A stretch of DNA of 48,490 bases, from positions 1 to 48,490 of the IMG/VR virus record IMGVR_UViG_3300031787_000193, one strand, 5' to 3'. Below, piece by piece: positions 25,801 to 31,934 of the stretch (position 1 is the first letter of the stretch; each line of letters begins with the position of its first letter). This DNA is from a virus. The notes under the pieces were generated by a model, which was given only the letters and a program-made list of their open reading frames with translations, made no database searches and had not been told where the DNA came from. A program made the position numbers and the translations under genes.

Positions 25801-25895
25801 CCCAATTAGAGTGGCCCACCTTTCTTTCGAAAAATGGGCCACAGATCCAGGATGTTTTGTCTCTTTCGAGCGACCGGCTATGAATCAGTCTATAT
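25801..25895 (-). ncRNA. Candidate structured leader RNA before the FAD dehydrogenase gene
   Basis: This intergenic stretch is markedly GC-richer than its surroundings. On the minus strand it contains GTGGCCCA...TGGGCCAC (perfect 8-bp stem, 25811-25842) enclosing an inner TTTC-GAAA-GAAA hairpin with a GAAA tetraloop. About 20 nt upstream is a CTC-GAAA-GAG hairpin, again with a GAAA tetraloop, flanked by GCCGG and GAC. No poly-U tract follows, so it is not a simple terminator. It could be a riboswitch, an RNA element of the 5' UTR or a small RNA. I match it to no known class. Confidence 0.4.
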
Positions 25896-25896
25896 G

Positions 25897-26430
25897 TTAT
25901 TTTTTAGATGCTTTTTCTACTTCTTTTACTTTAGCAACATATTCAGATTCTGAAATAATACCTGCTAGTTTTTGCATATGGAGCATTTCGTATATTTGAT
26001 TAGCTGCTATTTCCTCTTCTGATGGTGCAGGGGGTAAATCCTCATTATTATCTTCTTCTAGTTGAGCACCAGATTCAGGAAATGTTTCATCAATATTTAC
26101 TTCATCAACAATTTCTTTTTCTTCAGATTCAGGTTTTTCAGTTTTAGTACCTTTTGAATTAAGTTTATCTAATTGTTTTTTCAATTTATCTAAACTTTTT
26201 TTTAATGCCTTAACTTCATTACCAATTTCTTTCATTTTGCCTTTATCAAGCATTTCATGATAAGCTTCATCAATGCCTTCCATATTAGCCATTTTTTCAC
26301 GTTTGCTAATAGCACCTTCAGTTGCTTCTATTTTAGCTTGTAATCCAGCTTTTGTTCCTGCTTCATCGATTTCACGAATATATTCATTGATTGATTCGCG
26401 GATAAGTTGTCTTAATTCAGTTGATTTCAT
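25897..26430 (-). CDS. Putative internal protein with both targeting motifs
   Basis: 177 aa, charged and helical. N-terminus MKSTELRQLIRE/SINEYIREID has the (I/L)-x-E helix. Residues ~60-95 form a lysine-rich coiled coil (EIGNEVKALKKSLDKLKKQL) and ~100-145 are acidic and proline-containing. Near the C-terminus is MLHMQKLAGIISESEY, almost identical to the motif in the 57-aa protein next to the protease. This tag, coiled coil, acidic linker, second motif layout fits a prohead core or internal protein in the T4 sense. No enzyme motif is present. The start overlaps the preceding cupin-like gene by ATGA. Confidence 0.72.
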   Translation of the reverse strand: MKSTELRQLIRESINEYIREIDEAGTKAGLQAKIEATEGAISKREKMANMEGIDEAYHEMLDKGKMKEIGNEVKALKKSLDKLKKQLDKLNSKGTKTEKPESEEKEIVDEVNIDETFPESGAQLEEDNNEDLPPAPSEEEIAANQIYEMLHMQKLAGIISESEYVAKVKEVEKASKK

Positions 26431-26684
26431 TTGTATATTTTTAATTTTAATGTTCCTGTTCCTTTAATAACACGATGCCATGCGTGTCTTGGTATAAATA
26501 TATGACTTTCTAGTAAGATTGGTAATTTATTATCTAATTGTATTTTCCAATCTGTTTCACCAACTATTTCTAATGTGCGATCTTCATTATCGCGATGCCA
26601 AAGAAGCTCAATTGGATCTATATTTTCGTTAAATTCACGAATAACATATTTGTCTGTAACTTCTATGTCTGTGTATGGCTTCAT
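26427..26684 (-). CDS. Small cupin-like protein
   Basis: 85 aa. The pattern ELLWHRDNEDRTLEIV (~28-43), KIQLDNKLPILL (~48-59) and FIPRHAWHRVIKGTGTLKLK (~63-82) suggests a single small double-stranded beta-helix. His residues in LWHRD and RHAWHR are placed like the metal ligands of cupins. Similar short proteins occur in many aquatic T4-like phages, from memory. Function unknown; possible metal binding. It is coupled by ATGA overlaps to the Cys-rich protein upstream and the 177-aa protein downstream. Confidence 0.65.
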   Translation of the reverse strand: MKPYTDIEVTDKYVIREFNENIDPIELLWHRDNEDRTLEIVGETDWKIQLDNKLPILLESHIFIPRHAWHRVIKGTGTLKLKIYK

Positions 26685-26950
26685 TCTCCTTTAGGTAAAA
26701 ACCAATTTGAACACCATTTTGAAGGATCTTTAATTTGATTTCCTTCATCATCAACCAATTCAGCAGTACCTTTATACTCTTGGTATTGTTTATTTTTACA
26801 CATATGTTTATCATCTTTTATATAATGATATTTACATACTGCGCAGCTAAAACCTACAGGTGAATACATGTAAGGAGGATATTCTTCACCTTCATGTTCT
26901 TTTAGTCTATTTTTGAGTGCCCACTCAGTTATATTAAATTCTTTTTTCAT
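26681..26950 (-). CDS. Four-cysteine small protein (Zn or Fe-S binding?)
   Basis: 89 aa from ATG 26950, chosen because it forms ATGA with the upstream stop and has GGGGGA 7 nt before it; a start at 26965 would add five residues. Cysteines at 36, 39, 51 and 80 (GFSCAVCKYHY, HMCKNKQY, WCSNWF) form a C-x2-C-x11-C-x28-C set. The spacing faintly resembles HiPIP-type Fe-S proteins, but the last gap is too long; a zinc site is equally possible. It lies between the DUF5872-like and cupin-like genes, all ATGA-coupled. Function unknown. Confidence 0.7.
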   Translation of the reverse strand: MKKEFNITEWALKNRLKEHEGEEYPPYMYSPVGFSCAVCKYHYIKDDKHMCKNKQYQEYKGTAELVDDEGNQIKDPSKWCSNWFLPKGE

Positions 26951-27330
26951 TTTGTTTTCCCCCATTTTTTACCTTTACCAGGTGTTTTACATTGAGCTGG
27001 TGTAGGACGACATGAAGGATATTTAGAACGTTTTTCACCTTCTTTTCTACCACATGATTTACATTTTCCGTCTCTACAAGTATTACAATCAACCCATCCG
27101 CCTTCTTTACCTGGTGCACCTTTACGTTTAAACCAAGTACGAAGTGTTTCTTTTACTTTTTCATTTAATTCTTCTTCTTTTAAATCCTTCCAAATATTAC
27201 CTTTACGACATCTAACGATAGCACCTGATTTGTAAGCAGATGGTTTATCGTACTTACGATCAGCAATACGCTTACAGCGATCAGCTTTCTCTTGAAGAAT
27301 TTGTTCTAGAAGATTAATTAACTTAATCAT
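26947..27330 (-). CDS. DUF5872-like Cys-rich basic protein with targeting helix
   Basis: 127 aa, strongly basic. N-terminus MIKLINLLEQILQE/KADRC carries the (I/L)-x-E helix. ADRKYDKPSAYKSGAIVRC (~23-41) and WFKRKGAPGKEGGWVDC (~66-82) match my memory of DUF5872, a family shared by phages and giant viruses. EKRSKYPSCRPTPAQC (~98-113) is also typical. Cysteines in CNTCRDGKCKSCG probably bind zinc. Basic charge and targeting helix suggest a nucleic-acid-binding protein packed in the head; this is inference. The start overlaps the upstream gene by ATGA. Confidence 0.75.
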   Translation of the reverse strand: MIKLINLLEQILQEKADRCKRIADRKYDKPSAYKSGAIVRCRKGNIWKDLKEEELNEKVKETLRTWFKRKGAPGKEGGWVDCNTCRDGKCKSCGRKEGEKRSKYPSCRPTPAQCKTPGKGKKWGKTK

Positions 27331-27704
27331 ATCCCAATATTAATTAATTGGGGGTTATCAACTCTAAATTTAACTATTCCTTTAATCCCACCAATACTTG
27401 CGATTACTTGATTAATCGTTTCTATATCAAATTTACCGTCTTTTTTAATGTATGGGTATGGATCAACCTTGATGGTTAATCTATCGTATGTGTATCCTTT
27501 TTTAGGTAAACGAGGAGTATATTCTTGAGCATCTACTGTTGTGATACCTGGGATTGATCTAATATCTGAAAGTATTTGGGATTGTGTTTTTTTATCAGTA
27601 TTTGTTACTAATAGTCCTTCTACTTTATAAAGTTTTGAAGCAGAACTTTCACGTATTATACGTAGTTCTTCTTGAATAAGTTTTTTAAGTTCTAATAGTT
27701 TCAT
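27327..27704 (-). CDS. Ferredoxin-like-fold protein with targeting helix
   Basis: 125 aa. N-terminus MKLLELKKLIQE/ELRIIRESS has the (I/L)-x-E helix; a second site (IRE) follows at residue ~19. Residues ~25-110 read beta-alpha-beta-beta-alpha-beta (YKVEGLLVTNTD, ILSDIRSIPGITTVDAQEYT, YDRLTIKVDPYPYI, IETINQVIASIGGIKGIVKF), as in ferredoxin-like or ACT-like domains. No active-site residues stand out. It is probably a small internal protein of the virion, by analogy with neighbours. Its stop overlaps the DUF5872-like start by ATGA. Confidence 0.7.
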   Translation of the reverse strand: MKLLELKKLIQEELRIIRESSASKLYKVEGLLVTNTDKKTQSQILSDIRSIPGITTVDAQEYTPRLPKKGYTYDRLTIKVDPYPYIKKDGKFDIETINQVIASIGGIKGIVKFRVDNPQLINIGI

Positions 27705-27719
27705 ATTACCACATTTCTA

Positions 27720-28346
27720 TCATACATATTGCGCTTTATATTGCTTATTTTTAATAGTTTGAGATTTTCCAATAAGTTGACATCTTACTGTTTCTGGATT
27801 TATTTGGAGATCAATAGCTAGGTCATAGTAACTAGAATAAGTTCTGATATATTCTTCAGATATTGTATATAAAGCTACTTGATTTCCTTTTCCTTTATTA
27901 GGACTAATTCTACCTTTATGAGCTTCTGATACTCCTGGTTTGGGGCCATCAGGTTTGCCTTTTTTAGAGGTTGTGGATCCTTTCTTAGCTTTAGATATTT
28001 TGTCACATCTCTCTTTCGTAAATTTTCTCCCAATTAGTTTTTCACTAACAGTGAGTTTTGTTTCTTCTTTATGAAGATCATTTCCTCTAGCATCATTAGT
28101 CATATTATAAAACATTGGATTCTTAGAAGCATTAAATTTTATTAAATAACATGTTTCTATATCGCGAGCATTTCCTTCACCCTCCCACAGTATTTCTCTT
28201 ATAAAATTTTCTTTACCATATTTCTTTAGAGCATCTTTTACTGCTTTGCCGCTACCATAATAATTTTCATCTATTTGGGATTTTCGAGAGGAACCAATAT
28301 ATTTTTTCCCATTAACTTTATTGATTACAATATAAACATACGCCAT
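27720..28346 (-). CDS. Free-standing GIY-YIG homing endonuclease
   Basis: 208 aa. The GIY-YIG domain is clear: YVYIVINKVNGKKYIGSS (residues 3-20), NYYGSGKAVKDALKKYG, and the catalytic Glu in RDIETCYLIK (E64). It is followed by NUMOD3-type modules (GRKFTKERCDKISKAKKG and a KGRISPNKGKGN region) and a C-terminal HTH-like NUMOD1-type segment (YYDLAIDLQINPETVRCQLI). This is the organisation of seg-type homing endonucleases of T4-like phages. It has no targeting helix, has its own upstream ATATTTATAATAAAA motif and interrupts a run of tagged genes, consistent with a mobile insertion. A hairpin lies just upstream (28364-28393). Confidence 0.92.
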   Translation of the reverse strand: MAYVYIVINKVNGKKYIGSSRKSQIDENYYGSGKAVKDALKKYGKENFIREILWEGEGNARDIETCYLIKFNASKNPMFYNMTNDARGNDLHKEETKLTVSEKLIGRKFTKERCDKISKAKKGSTTSKKGKPDGPKPGVSEAHKGRISPNKGKGNQVALYTISEEYIRTYSSYYDLAIDLQINPETVRCQLIGKSQTIKNKQYKAQYV

Positions 28347-28357
28347 ATTTTATTTTA

Positions 28358-28367
28358 TTATAAATAT
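28358..28367 (-). promoter_or_regulatory. Candidate late-promoter motif ATATTTATAA
   Basis: The coding strand reads CCAATATTTATAATAAAATAAAAT, 11 nt before the homing endonuclease ATG at 28346; the upstream part merges into the inverted repeat at 28364-28393. Confidence 0.45.
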
Positions 28368-28393
28368 TGGTAAGGCCGATTTCCTACCAATAT
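28364..28393. repeat. Inverted repeat at the homing-endonuclease gene border
   Basis: ATATTGGT-AGG pairs with CCT-ACCAATAT, an 11-bp stem with one bulged base and a 7-nt loop. It overlaps the TAG stop of the 235-aa gene and the promoter-like motif of the GIY-YIG gene. There is no U-tract, so it may act as an mRNA 3'-end stabiliser, a processing hairpin or a scar of the endonuclease insertion. Confidence 0.6.
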
Positions 28394-29091
28394 CCGCTAA
28401 AGTTTTTTGCTCCTCCTAATTGCTTCCAATAACGACCGATTCTACATGACCAATAACTAGGTTTTGTCCTATCTGTTTTTTGAGCACATCTATGGCGAGC
28501 GGCAAAAGCTTGTCTTGCTTTAGGATCATTTATTTTAACAGACAATCCGGTAGTTCCCCCGAATGATACTTTTTTAATTTTACCTTTGTCTCTAACATAT
28601 ACATAAAACTTTTTAGAACCACCACGTTTTGGTTTTCCAATTGGTGGGTTTTTCTTTTTATCAGTTTCAGATATAGGTTCGTCAGCTATTTCCTCTTCAT
28701 CAGCCGCTAATGAATCATCTTCTAACATAGGTAAATCTAAAGGCACTTTTTTACCTTCATACATTCCGTATTCACCTAAATTAGTTTCAAGTAAAATTTC
28801 TTTATCGTCATCATTTACATGAATAGCATTACGAGAATATAGATAACGAGCTTCAGCCCATAAATCTAAGAATGCTTGTGAGCCATAACGAAATGTGTTT
28901 TCTGTAAGTGGTAATCTGTTGTCAACATGATATTTCATGTTTTCAGTCATTACGATTTTAGCATTTAAGCTTTCGTTTAGAACTGGACCTTTATTTCCTA
29001 CGTTTTCACAAGAATGGCAACCACAGTTACATGATTCTTTCTTGGGTGGAGTAGAAAGTACTTCTCGAATAAGTTGTTTAATACGTTCCAT
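28384..29091 (-). CDS. Cys-motif internal protein with basic C-terminal domain
   Basis: 235 aa in three parts. N-terminus MERIKQLIRE/VLSTPP is the (I/L)-x-E helix, followed by a CNCGCHSC cluster (residues 21-28) that may bind metal. The middle (~60-125) contains FRYGSQAFLDLWAEARYLY and GMYEGKKVPLDLPML, known to me from aquatic T4-like phage proteins. After an acidic linker, the C-terminal ~85 residues are basic: KFYVYVRDKGKIKKVSFGGT, then KARQAFAARHRCAQKTDRTK and SYWSCRIGRYWKQLGG. That conserved domain looks nucleic-acid binding. Likely a packaged virion protein. The ATATTTATA motif lies only 2 nt before its ATG. Confidence 0.78.
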   Translation of the reverse strand: MERIKQLIREVLSTPPKKESCNCGCHSCENVGNKGPVLNESLNAKIVMTENMKYHVDNRLPLTENTFRYGSQAFLDLWAEARYLYSRNAIHVNDDDKEILLETNLGEYGMYEGKKVPLDLPMLEDDSLAADEEEIADEPISETDKKKNPPIGKPKRGGSKKFYVYVRDKGKIKKVSFGGTTGLSVKINDPKARQAFAARHRCAQKTDRTKPSYWSCRIGRYWKQLGGAKNFSGYW

Positions 29092-29093
29092 AC

Positions 29094-29103
29094 CTATAAA
29101 TAT
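29094..29103 (-). promoter_or_regulatory. Candidate late-promoter motif ATATTTATAG
   Basis: The coding strand reads ATAATATTTATAGGTATG, 2 nt before the ATG at 29091, beginning at the last base of the upstream stop. Its closeness to the start would give a leaderless message, or the AGGT could serve as a weak ribosome site. Confidence 0.35.
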
Positions 29104-30239
29104 TATGACATTATTTCGTTATATGAAAGTTCAACATTGTTGCCTTTTAAAGATTCATCTTTATATAAAGATTTTTCAGTTTGTAATAAAGCTCTTAATC
29201 CTTTTGATGATCTTCTTGTTTTATCATGTCTAACATTCAATATGGGGAGTGATTTATCCTTTTCAATATCTTTTAATGTAGTATATAATTTTTTAGCTTT
29301 AGCTATAATTGTATCTCCATCAATAGTAAAATCACTTGATCTCCAAGTAGCAACAGCCACTGGTACATTGTCATTACCAAAAATAACTTGTTGTATATCT
29401 TGTTGAGGTAGATCTTTTATTATAATACCAGCAATCGGTTTATTTTCTTTCTTATTATACATTTTAATAATGCCGGGATCTGTATTTCCTCGAGCATCAG
29501 TATATGGAACATATGATATTTCATCACCTAATTTACCACTAGTAATAGCTTTAACTAAGTTGTTTACTTCATTTTTAAATCTAACATCGGAAGATTCCCA
29601 ATATATTGCATTTTCTTTTTTCAAAGATAAGCCACCTTTATTTGTTCCATTACTATAAAAATCAATATCTGATTTAGAGTATCCTGATGTTTTTCTACCT
29701 GTTTCTTCAATTTCAGTAATATCTTTAAATACTACTTCTTTTTCACCATCTGTAATTTTTATATCTTTGGGACCATTTTTTAATAATGAAGTAACAGTAT
29801 TATAAAAGATATTTTCATTATCTAAACCTGCAGATTTTCCACCTTGTTTTTCACTAGGTTTAATTCCAAATTTTACACCACCATACATAAAATAACCTAA
29901 AGATGAGAATGCAGATGGAGTGGAATTGTAGTTAAACTTTTTATCTGTTCCTGTATCTATGTTTTCAATTTTGTCTATAAATGATAGTCTTTGATTTCCA
30001 GGTACTAAAACATAAAATTGCAATCCACTATCTTTAAAATCTTGATCAGTTAAATCCAATTCTCTTTTTAAAATTTCTTTAGCTTCTTGTCTATCTGAGG
30101 ATTTGTCTTCACTTAAGTCAATTCCTAATCCTTCTAACAAATTAGCTAAAATATTGATATCCTGCTCATTATTCATGTCAGGATATCCTTTAGGAAATTT
30201 GTAAGAGTATTTTTTAAAAAATAAATCTAATGCGTCCAT
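29103..30239 (-). CDS. Possible PD-(D/E)XK-type nuclease-like protein
   Basis: 378 aa. The central region has GLDNENIFYNTVTSLL (~138-153), SGYSKSDIDFYSNGTNKGG (~183-201) and LSLKKENAIYWESSDVRFKN (~202-221). The E...DID...SLKK order resembles the catalytic layout of PD-(D/E)XK phosphodiesterases, and similar phage proteins exist to my memory. The C-terminal part (~245-330) contains a beta-rich MYNKKENKPIAGIIIKDLPQ segment. I cannot confirm the fold by eye; a structural protein is the alternative. The start overlaps the preceding stop as TAATG. No targeting helix is obvious at the N-terminus (MDALDLFFKKYSYKFPKGYP). Confidence 0.6.
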   Translation of the reverse strand: MDALDLFFKKYSYKFPKGYPDMNNEQDINILANLLEGLGIDLSEDKSSDRQEAKEILKRELDLTDQDFKDSGLQFYVLVPGNQRLSFIDKIENIDTGTDKKFNYNSTPSAFSSLGYFMYGGVKFGIKPSEKQGGKSAGLDNENIFYNTVTSLLKNGPKDIKITDGEKEVVFKDITEIEETGRKTSGYSKSDIDFYSNGTNKGGLSLKKENAIYWESSDVRFKNEVNNLVKAITSGKLGDEISYVPYTDARGNTDPGIIKMYNKKENKPIAGIIIKDLPQQDIQQVIFGNDNVPVAVATWRSSDFTIDGDTIIAKAKKLYTTLKDIEKDKSLPILNVRHDKTRRSSKGLRALLQTEKSLYKDESLKGNNVELSYNEIMS

Positions 30240-30724
30240 TATACTGTTGGTGGTGTTTCTTCAACAGGAGTTTCTGCTGGTGTTTCTACTGGTGCTTCAG
30301 GTGCTACTTCTTCTTTTTTAACTTCAGTTTTAGCACCATAAGATAAAATTCTAGCTATTGATTCAACACAATTTTGTTCTTCACTTATGTTCAATAGGTA
30401 ATATTTTTTACCTTCTACTTTACCAATCCATGTTCTATCAGTAAATATCAAATAAAATATTTGATCATTTGCTAATACAATACGAAATGTAGTAGGACGG
30501 GGTGCTACCCATTCAATGTCTTTTAAAAACAAATCATATTGATCTGTTAGCAATTTAATAATGGTATCTCTAAGTGTTGGGAATTTAGCTAGAACTGGAA
30601 AACGAGTTGTATCTAAAGATACAGCTGATACTGTATCTAAATCTACTTCTGTGGATTTAGTTGCACCTGAGTATACTTGTTTAACTAAAGATTTAATTCT
30701 ATCTCTAAACTCGCTTTTAGTCAT
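30239..30724 (-). CDS. Hypothetical protein with Pro/Glu-rich tail
   Basis: 161 aa from ATG 30724, one base after the upstream stop (TAA-A-ATG); a three-residue longer form would use TTG. N-terminus MTKSEFRDRIKSLVKQVYSG resembles the targeting helices but lacks the (I/L)-x-E. Residues ~40-125 form a compact alpha/beta domain (TTFRIVLANDQIFYLIFTDR, then TWIGKVEGKKYYLLNISEEQ). The last ~30 residues are repetitive P, E, T, V. Family not recognised. Position among tagged genes suggests a virion or core role. Confidence 0.68.
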   Translation of the reverse strand: MTKSEFRDRIKSLVKQVYSGATKSTEVDLDTVSAVSLDTTRFPVLAKFPTLRDTIIKLLTDQYDLFLKDIEWVAPRPTTFRIVLANDQIFYLIFTDRTWIGKVEGKKYYLLNISEEQNCVESIARILSYGAKTEVKKEEVAPEAPVETPAETPVEETPPTV

Positions 30725-30725
30725 T

Positions 30726-31187
30726 TTAATCAATTTTTACGTATGGAGAAACAATACTTTCATAATCCCCCATATTGAGAATTCTGTTTGGTTTTGATAA
30801 CTGAATCATGTTTTCTGCTGCAAAATGTAAATCCATGTCTGTTTTAGCATCTTCTCTAGCATATTCCATTATACGAATTAGTAGTGGAACATCCAACTTA
30901 ACTACATCTTCAGGATTACTTTCAACTGGTCTACGATTTTGTACGTATTCAATTGAATTGATTTCTTCAGTTTCAGAAATAGGCCCTTGAAGGGCCTTTT
31001 TAATCATTTCCTTAATTTTTTGCTTGTCGTCTTTTGCAGCCATTGATTTTGCTAATTTAATTGCTCTCCCCAACATAACTCGCTCAGCATCAGATCCATA
31101 ATCTTTTATAAACTCATCTTTATTTTGTTTATATTGATTGTAGAGTTGATTTTTGATTGCTATTTCTCTTGGGGTAAGCTGTGCCAT
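30726..31187 (-). CDS. Putative internal protein with central (I/L)-x-E helix
   Basis: 153 aa. Residues 1-50 are helical and basic (LYNQYKQNKDEFIKDYGSDA). At ~55-74 lies QKIKEMIKKALQGPISE, which contains a targeting-type helix followed by I-S-E, a possible cleavage site in mid-protein. The C-terminal part (DVPLLIRIMEYAREDAKTDM, then DLHFAAENMIQLSK) is a helical domain I associate with aquatic T4-like phages. If cut at P-I-S-E, the C-terminal ~80 residues would be the mature domain. The gene starts one base after the stop of the histone-like gene. Confidence 0.7.
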   Translation of the reverse strand: MAQLTPREIAIKNQLYNQYKQNKDEFIKDYGSDAERVMLGRAIKLAKSMAAKDDKQKIKEMIKKALQGPISETEEINSIEYVQNRRPVESNPEDVVKLDVPLLIRIMEYAREDAKTDMDLHFAAENMIQLSKPNRILNMGDYESIVSPYVKID

Positions 31188-31188
31188 T

Positions 31189-31362
31189 TTACTTTGCTTT
31201 TACTTCAGCAACAGAAGCTTTGTTGTAGGCTGCAATGAGTTTTTTTATTTCAGAAAGTGCTTTGCGTGCTCTACCTTTAGCGGCTTTAGTTGTTTCAGCG
31301 TGATTTTCTTTTGCTGTTTCGAATAACCCACTAATTTGTTCAAATAGTTCTTGTGAATTCAT
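31189..31362 (-). CDS. Histone H1-like (Hc1-type) DNA-binding protein, 57 aa
   Basis: 57 codons from ATG 31362 to TAA 31189; it is below common gene-length cut-offs. The protein is a helix of mixed charge with a basic core: NHAETTKAAKGRARKALSEI (residues ~20-39), then KKLIAAYNKASVAEVKAK to the end. This matches by eye the small histone H1-like proteins of Bacteroidota (typically KAAGTRARK then LEKLLKEFRKVS), Pfam Hc1-like. It should bind and compact DNA non-specifically. A-rich leader ATAAAAACAAATAAAAACAAAC precedes it with no SD sequence, as for capsid and scaffold genes, suggesting strong late expression. It could package with the genome or act on host chromatin. Confidence 0.78.
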   Translation of the reverse strand: MNSQELFEQISGLFETAKENHAETTKAAKGRARKALSEIKKLIAAYNKASVAEVKAK

Positions 31363-31388
31363 AAATTGTTTGTTTTTATTTGTTTTTA

Positions 31389-31907
31389 TTAAAATTTTTC
31401 TTTTTCTTCTCCTTCTACACCATCTCTATATCCGTTATTGTATCCATGTCTGTATCCTTCTTGATAATCTGTTTCTTCTTCATTTAATGATTCAGCTACT
31501 TGTTGCCCACCTAATACTTGTGTTCTAACAAGCATAGTAATTGTATTACCAATTTGAGCGATAAGTTTTTCATCACCCAATGTTTTAGCTTGAGCAAATG
31601 CTTTTTGTAATGAATCCTGGATTGATTTAACTGTTGGATCAATATCTGCTCCATCTACTGATTCAGGTGCCATAGTATCTCCAGGTATTTCTTCAGTAGC
31701 ATCCATTTCTATATTTACATCTTCTTGGGGAGCTACATCTTCTTCTTTTTTCTTTTTCTTAGCTTCACCTAAAGATGAATGTACTAGTTCTTTAATTTTA
31801 GCTTTAAGTGCATTTTCAGTTAAAGAAACTGGTTGATTTTCAATATGTTTTAATGCTGGAATTGTGTTGCCAAAAGCTAACTTCTGCATTCTTTCAAATT
31901 CTTTCAT
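31389..31907 (-). CDS. Putative core protein with MQKLAF motif
   Basis: 172 aa. It opens MKEFERMQKLAFGNTIP, nearly the C-terminal motif of the scaffold (FSRMRELAFGNKK) and related to MQKLAGII in three other proteins. ALKAKIKELVHSSLGE (~33-48) is a targeting-type helix with L-G-E. A lysine run and an acidic linker (~50-90) lead to a helical domain (SIQDSLQKAFAQAKTLGDEK, ~94-113) and a Tyr/Gly-rich tail (YRHGYNNGYRDGVEG). Likely a prohead core or internal protein linked to scaffold interactions. An ATATTTATAATAAAA motif is 12 nt upstream. Confidence 0.73.
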   Translation of the reverse strand: MKEFERMQKLAFGNTIPALKHIENQPVSLTENALKAKIKELVHSSLGEAKKKKKEEDVAPQEDVNIEMDATEEIPGDTMAPESVDGADIDPTVKSIQDSLQKAFAQAKTLGDEKLIAQIGNTITMLVRTQVLGGQQVAESLNEEETDYQEGYRHGYNNGYRDGVEGEEKEKF

Positions 31908-31919
31908 CTTTGTATTTTA

Positions 31920-31929
31920 TTATAAATAT
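31920..31929 (-). promoter_or_regulatory. Candidate late-promoter motif ATATTTATAA
   Basis: The coding strand reads CACAATATTTATAATAAAATACAAAG, 12 nt before the ATG at 31907, in the 27-bp gap after the GAF-like gene. Confidence 0.45.
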
Positions 31930-31934
31930 TGTGT

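Noticed and set aside
25811-25842. Rho-independent terminator for the 177-aa gene
   Set aside because: The stem is strong, but it is not followed by a U-tract and has a nested tetraloop hairpin; a structured leader fits better.
26493-26500. A further TATAAATA copy (plus strand) inside the cupin-like gene
   Set aside because: It is within coding sequence and 60 nt or more from the next start, so it is probably chance; kept as a caution against over-reading the motif.
26681-26950. HiPIP-type iron-sulfur protein
   Set aside because: Only the C-x2-C start fits; the last Cys spacing (28 residues) is too long for HiPIP, so only a general metal site is suggested.
26934-27119. Minus-strand overlapping frame within the DUF5872-like gene
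   Set aside because: The DUF5872-like frame matches a known family and is ATGA-coupled on both sides; the alternative frame is a shadow with no recognisable pattern.
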